Origin: Siphonodentalium dalli
Taxonomy: Eukaryota; Mollusca; Scaphopoda; Gadilida; Siphonodentaliidae
Assembly: GCA_032622095.1 (NCBI GenBank)
Contig: CP136064.1
Location: 274,681,614 to 274,745,613, forward strand
DNA: 64,000 nucleotides
Direction: 5' to 3'
The notes under the pieces were generated by a model. That model was not told where the DNA came from, did no database searches, and saw only the letters and a program-made list of their open reading frames with translations. Positions 36,000 to 46,968 of the stretch are shown here, in pieces. The position numbers and the translations under genes were made by a program. The first letter of the stretch is position 1. Each line of letters opens with the position of its first letter.

Positions 36000-36118
36000 T
36001 ATATGTTGGCACGTATATGGGGGTAGATTTGTTCAACCATGTGTACGTATGGGGCCAAATTTGTTTAATCCTGTGAACATATGGGAGCAAATTTGTTTAC
36101 CCATGTGTACGGAATGTC
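36000..36118. repeat. Short tandem repeat, about three copies
   Basis: Units of about 38 bp with ATGGGGG..AAATTTGTT and CCATGTGTACG. Confidence 0.6.
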
Positions 36119-36709
36119 TTTGCCTTCCCTGAAGGTGTGGTACAAAAGATTATTTGATGACTGTGATTATTTTCGCTAAACACCAATATTGTTTGGTGAT
36201 GGTTTTCCGATAAATCAGATTATGATAGTCTGATTCAGAACGAGGCTCATTTTCTATCCAGACATTTCTTATTAAAATGGGTGTTGTTGATTAAATTGTT
36301 GCGATTCATTCATTAAATTTGAATTCAACTGATCACCTTTTTCGCTATAAATGTTCATGTCATATAATAAACTCACAGCCTGCGGCATCTCGTTTGTTCC
36401 GGGATCTCACCTCAACTCGGCGTTATATGGAGACTCAGATCACTTCACTGTAGTGATAGTCTCTATATATTTTTATAAGCAAGATGATCTCTTTCGTGTT
36501 GTACATATTGTTTCAATTTTCAAAGTATGTAATACAGGGAAAAACAGGTTTTTGAAAATTTTTGTCAGAAACATTTTAATTCATCTGTACCTTGTGTTTT
36601 ATAACATGGGACATGATTTGCTAGAGGGTTCGAAAGTAAAAAAAACTAAAGATTTTGTGAGAATCCCTCACTGGTTATAATTTTTGTTATACATGTTACG
36701 AAAACTCAC

Positions 36710-36988
36710 CAAAATTGTTCCAAACAATTGGAGTCACTGTTGTTGTTGTTGGTGGTGGCGTTGTCACTTCGCCGTTACCGCCTTCACATATGAGTTCCCC
36801 GTCATTCGACGGATTCGCGGTATCCCACAATGCATTAGAGAACAAGTCGCTCGCCTTCGCACCGTTTTCTGTGCCGTATGTGTTCCATCTGAAATCCGTC
36901 ACGGGTTCGGACACTCCGTTTCCCACCCAGTTCCATACATCACCGGGCTGTCTCTCCAGCCCGAGCCAGGCCTTTGTGAAGTGGCTGA
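36710..36988 (-). CDS. C-type-lectin-like domain exon with Thr/Pro linker
   Basis: On the minus strand an acceptor (CTATTATTGACAG) opens the frame SHFTKAWLGLERQPGDVWNW. The WLGL and VWNW..G blocks and the final ELICE are typical of the second half of a C-type-lectin-like domain. The expected W-D-x-C step is weak (ALWDTANPSNDGELICE), so sugar binding is uncertain. A mucin-like linker TTPPPTTTTVTP follows and the exon ends ...NNFG at AATTTTG|GTGAGT, a strong donor. The exon is 279 bp, phase 1 at both sides. Earlier exons with the first half of the domain should lie at higher coordinates but were not recognised. The phase-compatible next exon in this window is the PAN-like exon at 15169. Confidence 0.65.
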
Positions 36989-37309
36989 CTGTCAATAATA
37001 GAACATGATGATGCTTGTGGTGGTTTAACGACTCATACACTTTAAAACGGCCATAAACACAAAGTATATTAAAATATAGACATATTTTGTTCTTATACCA
37101 ATCATAAATAGCGCGCAATGAGTATGCTATTGTCAAATTCGTTCGCTTTGTTATTTAAACAAAAGCCAGGTTCTGCATCATGTTTACAAAACAATTGAAG
37201 CGTACGAACTTGACGATAACTCTGCGCCGATTGCTCTAACGTCGCAGTGTCGGTTTATCTATATAAATTAAGTATATACTTAGTCAGATGAATGGCTTAT
37301 ATACGCCCT

Positions 37310-37655
37310 GTTGTCGGTGACGTCACAGAATAAGATGTATAGCTTACATACATCAGGCGCTCGGTGACATCACATAATAAGATGTATAGCTTACATACAT
37401 CAGGCGATCGGTGACATCACAGAATAAGATGTATAGCTTACATACATCAGGCGATCGGTGACATCACAGAATAAGATGTATAGCTTACATACATCAGGCT
37501 ATCGGTGACGTCACAGAATAAGATGCATAGCTTACATACGCCCTGTTGTCGGTGACGTCACATCATAAGATATATACGCCGGTGATATATGACGTCACAT
37601 AATAAGGTCTACACTTTATACACGCCCTGTTGTCGGTGACGTCACAAAATAATAT
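37310..37655. repeat. 47-bp satellite with CRE-like TGACGTCA
   Basis: About eight units containing GGTGACGTCACA (some GGTGACATCACA), AATAAGATGTATAGCTTACA and TACGCCCTGTTGTC or TACATCAGGCGATC. A second block of about three units lies at 48865-49005, just outside the other end of the large inverted repeat. Confidence 0.9.
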
Positions 37656-37663
37656 GTATAGAG

Positions 37664-38160
37664 TAGGTGACACTCAACAGTTTCGAATGACCAGTATAGG
37701 GGTAAATTTCTTAGAATAGAGTACCAGTGTTTTCTGATACCATGGGTGTGGCATGTTTATTGAGAGAAGGTTAGTTATTAATTTGTGGATTTCTAGAGGA
37801 TGTCTATGAGTTTTGAAACATATTGATTCAGGTGACTTTGACCCCACCAGTGTCGAGCAGAAGCGATTTCCGCGAAACAGTGCCTCCAGACACCGCCGTG
37901 ACTTTTTAGCATTAAAATTTGTCATCTGCATGAAAATAAGATTTTTGAAAATCCCAGTAGTTTGAACATTTTGGATATCGTGAGGAAACAGTGTTCTTCC
38001 AGACAACATAGGCGGTTATGCTCTGAAAAAAATGTGTTTATGTCCCATGGATCCACAAATTCGGACCATTTTTGTATCAATATATCACTTTTCTGGCATA
38101 TAAGCAAGGGTATAACTCTTGCTAACCCCATTACAATGAAAATTATGTAGCAACATCTTA
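37664..38160. repeat. Direct repeat L, about 480 bp
   Basis: Matches 39240-39665 over its length (GGTAAATTTCTTAGAATAGA, CCTCCAGACACCGCCGTGAC, AATAACTCTTGCTA-type blocks), with indels. No intact frame is shared. Confidence 0.75.
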
Positions 38161-38889
38161 AAGCCTAGTATATGCTCAATCCATGTATACATTGTTATAT
38201 CTTGTGAGTTCACATTTGAGTTATTGGTCAATGAATTGATGCCCCCTTATTCCCGCAGCCATCCCTACAAAAACAGATTATCACCTTCGAGACAAGCAAA
38301 TAGCACCATTGCCATCAGTCAAATTGATTATATTCTCACTAAAAATCATTTATTGACAAATCTGCTCAGTCAGAATGAACATGTTATGTTAAATACGCCA
38401 TACTTCTATGGATATTCTGATACTGGTGTTCTTTACCACAAAACTTGGTGATGGTATGGTGTCATGAGACAGTGGGTGTGGTGTGTCATGTATGTGGATA
38501 TTGATGATTTTTTTTTAGATGATAGGTACTTCTACATGATATCATGCTCCTTGAATATTTGTTGAAAAGGCTGACATTCACATTGAAGTGGTATAATACA
38601 AGATTTGGTTTTCAGTATATCTCATTTGAAAGTGTGAAATATAATAATTTATGCGTCCTTGGGCATATTTCACTTGGCAGCCTATTGTTCGTGTGATGTC
38701 ATGACCTTTTATAGTTTTCCCTTAATGCTAAATAAGACTTTAATTTTACAACCCATTGTTTTGGGAGAGCATAAAATGTTAAATGCATGAAATGTTAAGT
38801 TTTTCTTTAGATTTGGAAATAAATTTTATTCAAGCACTTCAGACATTTTCAAGCTAAAGATGATTGTAGAACATATCCATTTTGTCGTT
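38161..38889. other. Unannotated sequence
   Basis: No gene recognised; a 75-codon frame at 38224-38451 has no domain. Confidence 0.4.
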
Positions 38890-39061
38890 ATGTCAAGCAT
38901 AACGCCATGTCAAGCATAACGCCCTGTCAAGCATAACGCCATGTCAAGCATAACGCCATGTCAAGCATAACGCGATGTCAAGCATAACGACCTGTCAAGC
39001 ATAACGCCATGTCAAGCATAACGCAATGTCAAGCATAACGCCATGTCAAGCATAACGCCAT
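38890..39061. repeat. 17-bp minisatellite, 10 copies
   Basis: Unit ATGTCAAGCATAACGCC, ten copies, few substitutions. It lies between the two direct repeats at 37664 and 39240. Confidence 0.95.
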
Positions 39062-39239
39062 TGGGCTCTGAAAGACACAACAAAGGGGTAAAATCATGGG
39101 GGTCCATGTGAAACCCCACTCAATCTTGATGCTTGTGTTGCAATAATTCATGGAGTATCGTATATATCATTTTAGGCGACATAATGCAGAGAATATGAAG
39201 GTGTGTTTCCTAGCAAAGACCAATGAAATCACCCAGTGG

Positions 39240-39670
39240 AGACATTCCACGGTTTCGAATGATCAGTAGGGGTAAATTTCTTAGAATAGACTCTATTGAG
39301 AGAAGGTTAATTATGAATTTACGGATTTCTAGAAGATGTCTTTGAGTTTTGAAAAGATATTGTACCAGGTGACCTTACCCCACCAGTGTCATATAGAAGC
39401 GATTTCTGCAAAACAGTGGCTCCAGACACCGGCGTGACTTGTCAGCACCTAAAATTTGTCATTTGCATAAAAATAAGTTTTTGAAAATCCCAGTCGTGAG
39501 AAGTTCGGAAAAATCTTGGTTTTTGTCCCGTGGGTCCAAAATTTGCTTATTTTGGCTATTTTTGCTTCCAAATTTCATTTTTCTGGCATATACTCAAGGG
39601 GAATAACTCTTGCTATCCCCATTACAATGATAATTATGTATCAATATCTTGAAGCATAGTATATGCTCAA
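39240..39670. repeat. Direct repeat R, partner of 37664-38160
   Basis: Same orientation as the left copy, about 80-85% similar by eye. Together with the 17-bp array they may be the ends of a composite element. Confidence 0.7.
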
Positions 39671-39914
39671 TCCAGGCATGTATAAGTAGTACGAGGGGCT
39701 CGTTAGCGTCAATCGTAAAATTGGGCATAAGTGTATTTTGAGTATGATAGTGCTATAGTACTATATATTTGAGAGTCGTTGATAAAAATGGGCGTAAGTA
39801 TATTTGGAGTGTCATTGATAAAAATTGGGAATGGCTTAACCAAATTATTTGCGTTCAGACAGGCTTTTGACATTAGGGTTACCTATATTGTATTAAGTAA
39901 ATACATCGCATTCA

Positions 39915-42900
39915 CTACCAGCAAAACTACAGACACCACCATGTTATTTTTGTGAATTTAAAACAAGATTCAGAAAAAATATTTCGTAAAGGTATAGGCT
40001 TTGGGGATGGATTAGATTTTACCACCATCTGATTTGCTTTGACAATGTGGGGAGGTGACAGACATTAACTAATTTTGATAACCATCTATTATACACATGA
40101 TATCTCCCAAACAGATGTTGTCCAAACACATGTGGTCAGACTTCATGAATAATTATTTCTTTATAATCATTTAATCATGATTTGAATTCTTAACAATATT
40201 ATTCCTGCGTGGAACCTACCCCCACACACTTATTTGCTGAATATTCATGGTGACAGCAGTTTGCACTGTGACCTGTAATAATTTGAATTTCTAAGTCAAA
40301 GGAGGTAAAACCTCTGGCCAAATTCATCGACGGCATACAGTTCCTATTGTACACCAATTGATTAATTGTTCTGATACTGGTCTTTATACACTTACTCGCT
40401 CGGTACACATTATCCATTGACAGTCCCAGATGAGGCAACAATGTCACCACCCCCATAATCTGTATAGTAACGTGTAAGCATTTGAATTTCTATGTCATAG
40501 AAGGTAAAACCTCTGACCAAATTCATCGACGGCATACAGTTCCTATTGTATACCAATTGATTAATTGTTCTGAGAATGGTCTTTATACACTTACACGCTC
40601 GGTTCACATTATTCACTGACCATCGGGTGTTTTGTATGAGATTATTATCTCATACAGCGGAATCTGGCGAGGTTTGCCGAATGCTATGCGCCCGTTTCAG
40701 CTAAATCCACATTAAGCATTTAATTTTGAATAAGGTTGATTTTGTTTTTCAAATTTAATAGTGTTGCTATGGCGAGGCAGATCGAAGAAGAAAATAAATT
40801 CGTTTTATTAATTTGTCAATTCTATTCCAACATGGCGGCCACCACTGGGGCCCATAGGTCTGAATCGCCCTGATGTAAAAACATTTGTTCATGTTGACGG
40901 AGTATAGAAATTTATGACGTCACAAATATACTTGCGTCGCTTACGCAATACCGTAAAACAACTCTTTGGGTTGTGATTAACCTGAGCGTTTACAGAATAC
41001 ATGTTCGAAAATGTATGTGGTCATATTATCACGTGATCATGTGATATTTAAACACTTAAGCTCTGTATAAACAATACATATCGCATCTGCAGCAATAACA
41101 TGCTGACATAGGCTGGATACTTTCGATGCAGCGCATAAAGCGATAACGATGTGGAACGGGTAGATGTGTCACATTGACCGGTAACCTTTCACTACGATTT
41201 TCTCACTCAAAGGTTGGTTAATTCAATGAAATTACAGTTAGCTATGCGTTAATCTATTTATTGAAGATTTCATGGGCAAATATCATAGATAAAGTTGTCA
41301 TTTAAACCCAAGTTTTATGTTCAAATTATCGAGGCAGCTTCTAGCATTAAATCCATGGATGTTTTAAAGTTGCAGTATGTAACCATTATGACCGCGTTAA
41401 TTGCGTTCGACGTTTGGGTATACTGAACAATGACTGGGTCATGCACTCTTGGCGGGAACGCAATACCTCTGATTTTTTATCCGCATTTAGAAGCTTTCTG
41501 GTGTGGTGAATGAGGAACCTGCAGTAATATAGTTTTTTTGTAATAATTTGAAGGATTTGTTGTTTTAACGGAATTCTGAGACGGTTCATTCATGTAAGCA
41601 ATATATTTTATATTATAATTTATATTTAGTGGTAATAATATGATCTTGGTGGTGTTACCATTTTTGACTATGGTTTTCTTGTAAACTACTAGCTGTGGTA
41701 CCCGGCGTTGCTCGGGTAAAGATTGGAAACAACTTGAAGTGTTTTGACCAGTAGAGGGGTAATGTCGCAAGAGCTATACTCGACATTCTCTCTCTCTCTC
41801 TTATAAGGTTATAAGGTACATTTGTATAAAGGAAAGCCATATACCGAGATATGTTAGTCAAGTATAAATGAAGCACAAGAGTCAATTTTCGCCGGGGTCA
41901 GCTCAGTACACAATCGGCACGAATCCGGAGGTCAACTCAATACACAGTCGATTTCATCATGTCACCAGGTTACACATATCTATATAATAGAGTGTGCATA
42001 TTGAAATCACTCATAATTGCATTGACATTTGGATAGGTAGGTTGTATTGTAGCCAATGTGATAAATTTGTATCCAGTACAAAAAACACGAAGAGACGTTG
42101 TGAACGACAGCCTGAACGAGTGAACTAGCCCACCACTTTCCCTTGTTTCTGTTCTATATAATAGAGTGTGCATATTGAAATCACTCATAATTGCATTGAC
42201 ATTTGGATAGGTAGGATGTATTGTAGCCAATGTGATAAATTTCATTTTGTATCCAGTACAAACAACACGAAGAGACGTTGCGAACGACAGCCTGAACTAG
42301 TGAACTAGTCCACCACTTTTCCCTTGTTTCGGTTCTATATAAATATAGGTGCATAGAAGAACGCTCGATTTCACTGATTATATAGGAAAATTAAGTATCA
42401 ATGTGAAGAGTGCTTAAGTGTCTATGCTTGGCAAGATAGTTTGAAGCGTCATATCAAAGTTAAACACACGCCTTCAGAACAACAACAACAACATCAGCCA
42501 CAACAACAACAACAGCAGTATCATCAGCCACAACAACAACTGGAATAAAATAGTCACTGTCTATAGAGAAGTATGACCTTGTACGTAAATAATAAAGCGC
42601 GTTATCGAGTCTATTCATTCTCAATAATAGATGGTCATTTAGTCAAAACAGTATGGTGTCCTTTATCCCCCACATATTGAGCCACACATTACTTGATGTT
42701 CACTTATACAGTTGTATGTCAATTATCAGTGGAGTGTCAGTGTACTTCATTGTGAATTAAAGCACTCTGGGTTATTTGACTATAAACTATAAACCTGTTA
42801 CACCACAGCCGAGGGTTATTGTAATTTAATGAAAATGTCACATCGAGGTACGCCATCTTGATTGCTTTCAAAAATAGTGCAACATACCTGTTGGTAATTA

Positions 42901-43067
42901 CTCATACGAATGAAGAGCGTTTAACTGATACGAAATTACTACACGAATGAACTGAGTCTTGACATTTATATTTCACATCTTTCTTAAATGTTCCAACACA
43001 TACAGACATATACATAGTGTTATACAGTCTTATGTGTACACACGCTACGACACCATTAAAGGTGGAC
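39915..43067. repeat. Left arm of the large inverted repeat
   Basis: Carries an internal direct duplication: the block TTCATCGACGGCATACAGTT with its surroundings occurs at about 40240-40430 and 40480-40620. A 175-bp tandem duplication (TATAATAGAGTGTGCATATT ...) at 41978-42245 is present once in the right arm. It contains GTACCCGGCGTTGCTCGGGT at about 41699. Confidence 0.85.
42386..42548 (+). pseudogene. C2H2 zinc finger with polyglutamine tail (left arm copy)
   Basis: After an acceptor-like ATTATATAG the frame reads YQCEECLSVYAWQDSLKRH followed by IKVKH, a canonical C-x2-C-x12-H-x4-H finger. It then has Gln runs broken by HQP and a stop after QQQLE. The codon that is ATG in the right-arm copy is ATT here, so it can be expressed only by splicing from an upstream exon, or is dead. 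Shorter Gln runs than its partner. Confidence 0.55.
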
Positions 43068-43883
43068 ACAGAGGCGGACTGGGCCAAGAAACCGGCCCGG
43101 GAAATTAATATAATACCGGCCCATCTGTTTGGGGGGGGGCGTCCTCAGTCCACCTTGGAAAATTCCAACTGCACCCCCCCCCCCCTTGAATCAGAATCAG
43201 ACCAAATACATATTTTTGCATAATTCCATTTGCACCCCCCCCCCCCCCCCTTGAATCAGATGCAGACCAAATACATGTTTTTGCATAATTCCATTTGCAC
43301 CTCTGGTCTAATATCCTATATATTCATAAACCATGGTTCTATATATTACCGGTATGAGACCATTCAGATAGTTTTACCTGAAAAATTGCATAAAATCTAA
43401 CATCTAGCGGTCTAACTCCAGACAAATGCACACGGATACGGACAAGAGACCAGGACACACCGGGCTGTTCATGGTTGTTCGGCCCGGGTGAGAACATTTT
43501 GAAAACTATACAAGAAAATCTCGAATCCGATAAACTAGACTGGCATCAACTGAAGCGTTCCTATATTCTTGTAAATTTCAATTGGGGGAGGGGTGCGTAA
43601 GATTTGTTTGGGGATTTACAGCTGGGAGTTACCGTTAAAATCTCGAGATTAATGGGGTCTTTACGTGGTGTTATATGATGCCGACAAGTTCATTTAATGT
43701 CTAAATTACGATTAGCCAATTCGGCTGGTTAAACAACACATGTGGCGGCCCACGTCCGGAATTTTCCCGGTCTCCCGATCGGCCATGCAGTCCGCCTCTG
43801 CCCTCATGAATTTATGTGAGAAGAGTACCATCTTATTGGATACACGGCTGGTTAAACAACACATGTGGCAGCCCACGTCGGTT
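43068..43883. other. Inner flank of the inverted repeat, C-tract rich
   Basis: Contains two 10-17-nt C tracts at about 43175 and 43238 inside a repeated block of about 70 bp (GAATCAGA.GCAGACCAAATAC, TTTTTGCATAATTCCA). Near 43728-43935 another tandem pair reads GGCTGGTTAAACAACACATG. No gene recognised. Confidence 0.5.
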
Positions 43884-44658
43884 TCATTTGCGGCCCAAGT
43901 TGTGGTTGGGCGGCCCAACCACATGATATACCCCCCCCCCCCCCCCCCAAACCGTTAAAAAAACCCTCGGATTCTCGCTTGATAGAAAATCACGTGGAAT
44001 CAGAATTTTTCTGGCCTCCGCCCATCGGGAAATTTCCCGGTCGACCCTTAGATTTATTTCTAGGAGTTTCTTCAATTTTCTCATCGCTTCGTCCGCAGCC
44101 CATTCATTATTATATCCGTGTTTGGTCAGTTTGACCATTTTCGTCATGATAGCGTTATGTATGCGGGATGTTTTCAATCGATGCTGGTATTCTATCAATC
44201 GTCTGTAACTTTTGAGAAAGAGAGAAAACTCTGTGTCGATGCGTTCTAGCTGAGCTTTTCCCTCAGCCTCTTCTCCCGACACGCTCTCTTCTTCCATCAG
44301 TTGATCAACCTTATCAGACAATGCTTTCACGTCATCGATGACGCGTTTCATCATACTTTTGAATGTGTCCATCTCATTGACGCATCGCGCAGCTTTCTTA
44401 CGGCCGAATACCGTTCTACTACCGGCGACAGTATCATCCTCTGAATCAGATTCGGACGAAGCGGTTCTAGATTCTGATGAATGTGAACTGGGAATGATAT
44501 CAGATTCGGACAAATCTAGAACCGTTTCTCGGTCATCTGTATCTTTTCCGAAAAAAATCTCTCTTCGTTCCTGACATAATTCCGTGTTTAATTTGTTTAT
44601 GTCTTTGTAGATTGTAGTTCGTCGATAAAATATTTCCGCATAAATGGCACCCAGGCAT
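43884..44658 (-). pseudogene. Zinc-finger plus acidic plus coiled-coil protein, frameshifted
   Basis: From ATG at 44656-44658 a 41-residue frame encodes CHLCGNILSTNYNLQRH followed by KQIKH, a full C2H2 finger, and stops at 44533. In the next frame an open stretch continues with FFGKDTDDRETVLDLSESD, a Ser/Glu/Asp-rich segment, then a long helical region (MMKRVIDDVKALSDKVDQL; RLIEYQHRLKTSR; EAMRKLKKLLEI) to about 43962, after which it runs through a C tract. The switch falls at a 7-A run (44551-44557), so a one-base indel, or a homopolymer sequencing error, is the simplest explanation. The protein family is not recognised; a DNA-binding oligomer is plausible. Confidence 0.5.
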
Positions 44659-44752
44659 TATCGCGAATTATTGGAAGAACATATCACTCTTATATTACCG
44701 AAAAGATCGAAAAAGTTGTGTTAAAAAAAAGGCGCCGGCGGCCCCTTCCCCT

Positions 44753-45142
44753 TTTTTGGAAAAAAAATGTACGCATGATAACATTATATTCATACATGCT
44801 AACGATGACTTTAAGGTCGTTTTGGTGTTCTCCACTCTTGCTCATGTGCTCAGTTGCTCATTTGCTCTTTTTCCTACTCCCCTCTTGATCATTTGCTCTT
44901 TTTTCTTGCTCATTTACTCTTTTCTCCTCTCCTCGAATGCACTTTTCCTTTTGATACGTACGATCCCAATACAAAAAAAAACCGAACCAACTTTTTTGGA
45001 AAAAAAAGCAAATGATCAAGAGGGGAGTTGGAAAAAGAGCAACTGAGCACATGAACAAGAGTGGAGAACACCAAAACGACATTAAAGTCATCGTTAGCAT
45101 GTATGAATATAATGTTATCATGCGTACATTTTTTTTCCAAAG
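44753..45142. repeat. 390-bp palindrome in the centre of the inverted repeat
   Basis: 44753-44870 (TGTACGCATGATAACATTAT ... CACTCTTG.TCATGTGCTCAG) is mirrored by 45033-45142, and inner segments (CTCCCCTCTTGATCATTTGC) pair again. The TTTTTTGGAAAAAAAA borders are themselves self-complementary. Overlapping frames on both strands are mirror images. Confidence 0.85.
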
Positions 45143-45239
45143 TTTTCTATAACTGGGGAGGGGAGAGTTCGTGCATTATTGGGAACTGTAGAGCGAGAAA
45201 CGATACATAAATGGTACATTAAGAGCCCTAAAATTTGAA

Positions 45240-45520
45240 GTTTAAATATTGTTCTGTGTCTTTTTAACTTTCACCCACTGCGTGTGTATTGTGTTTCTTT
45301 AACATTCATTCATAATGAGTGCCGTGTGTCCCTTTAGAGCGCATTGTGCTCCTTTAATATTCACACACCAATATTACATAACGTCCCTTACCTCGTGTCA
45401 CTTTAACATTCCACACCTTGCGTGTATTATCCCCCTTTAATTATGTCATAGCGTTGGTACATAGAAGACTGTATAACACTATGTCTATGTCTGTATATGT
45501 TGTCACATCGTGAGTGTATT
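45240..45520. repeat. Degenerate tandem repeat beside the right arm
   Basis: Units of about 50-55 bp with CCTTTAA(C/T)ATTCACAC and GCGTGTATTGT; about five diverged copies leading into the arm (GTCCACCTTTAATG). Confidence 0.5.
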
Positions 45521-46029
45521 GTCCACCTTTAATGGTGTCGTAGCGTGTGTACATATAAGACTGTATAACACTATGTCTATGTATGTATGTGTTGGAACAT
45601 TTAAGAAAGATGTGAAATATAAATGTCAAGACTCAGTTCATTCGTGTAGTAATTTCGTATCAGTTAAACGCTCTTCATTCGTATGAGTAATTACCAACAG
45701 GTATGTTGCACTATTTTTGAAAGCAATCAAGATGGCGTACCTCGGTGTGACATTTTCATTAAATTACAATAACCCTCGGCTGTGGTGTAACAGGTTTATA
45801 GTTTATAGTCAAATAGCCCAGAGTGATTTAATTCACAATGAAGTACACTGACACTCCACTGATAATTGACATACAACTGTATAAGTGAACATCAAGTAAT
45901 GTGTGGCTCCAATATGTGGGGGATAAAGGACACCATACTGTTTTGACTAAATGACCATCTATTATTGAGATGAATAGGCTCGATAACGCGCTTTATTAAG
46001 GTCATACTTCTCTATAGACAGTGACTATT

Positions 46030-46200
46030 TTATTCCAGTTGTTGTTGTGGCTGATGATACTGCTGTTGTTGTTGTTGTTGTGGCTGATGTTGTTGTTGTT
46101 GTTGTTGTTGTTCTGAAGGCGTGTGTTTAACTTTGATATGACGCTTCAAACTATATTGCCAAGCATAGACACTTAAGCACTCTTCACATTGATACTTCAT
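46030..46200 (-). CDS. C2H2 zinc finger with polyglutamine tail (right arm copy)
   Basis: A complete 56-residue frame begins MKYQCEECLSVYAWQ, with the second pair H-IKVK-H completing a C-x2-C-x12-H-x4-H finger. A Gln-rich tail (runs of 8 and 6 broken by HQP) ends QQQLE. Upstream on the minus strand ATTATATAG|GAAA looks like an acceptor, so this may be a last exon rather than a whole gene. The left copy differs at the start codon, at one Asp/Tyr site and in the lengths of the Gln runs. The function is unknown; a single finger with a Gln-rich segment fits a small DNA-binding or regulatory protein. Confidence 0.5.
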   Translation of the reverse strand: MKYQCEECLSVYAWQYSLKRHIKVKHTPSEQQQQQQQHQPQQQQQQQYHQPQQQLE

Positions 46201-46878
46201 TTTCCTATATAATCAGTGAAATCGAGCGTTCTTCTATGCACCTATATTTATATAGGACAGAAACAAGGGAAAGTGGTGGACTAGTTCACTAGTTCAGGCT
46301 GTCGTTCGCAACGTCTCTTCGTGTTGTTTGTACTGGATACAAATTTATCACATTGGCTACAATACAACCTACCTATCCAAATGTCAATGCAATTATGAGT
46401 GATTTCAATATGCACACTCTATTATATAGATATGTGTAACCTGGTGACATGATGAAATCGACTGTGTACTGAGTTGACCTCCGGCTTCGTGCCGATTGTG
46501 TACTGAGCTGACCCCGGCGAAAATTGACTCTTGTGCTTCATTTATACTTGACTAAAATATCTCGGAAATATGGCTTTCCTTTATACAAATGTTCCTTATA
46601 ACCTAAAATCTGTCCTGTATTGACGTCATTGTCAATTCAGATCAGAAGTCCGTATGTTTGATAACTTTATGTAGGTGAAATAGTCTGCCGGAGAAACACT
46701 GTGTAGACAGGGAATCAACAGGTCTTGTCGGTAAGAGAGTCAGACGAGAAGTGAAGTCTCGGCTATTAAAACATAGTAATGCGATAGCGAACATCAAACA
46801 AGTCTGCGCACGCATATCTGTCAAAAGATACATTAGCAGTCATTGGCCAAATTCATCGACAGCATACAGTTCCTATTG

Positions 46879-46879
46879 T

Positions 46880-46963
<84 letters not shown>
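46879..46963. repeat. (GA)n microsatellite
   Basis: About 42 GA units. The mirrored place in the left arm (41789-41802) has only about seven CT units, so the length diverged after the inversion. Arg/Glu frames across it are artefacts. Confidence 0.95.

Positions 46964-46968
<5 letters not shown>

Noticed and set aside
36684-37008. Plus-strand frames opposite the lectin-like exon
   Set aside because: Antisense shadows; the minus frame has domain motifs and both splice sites.
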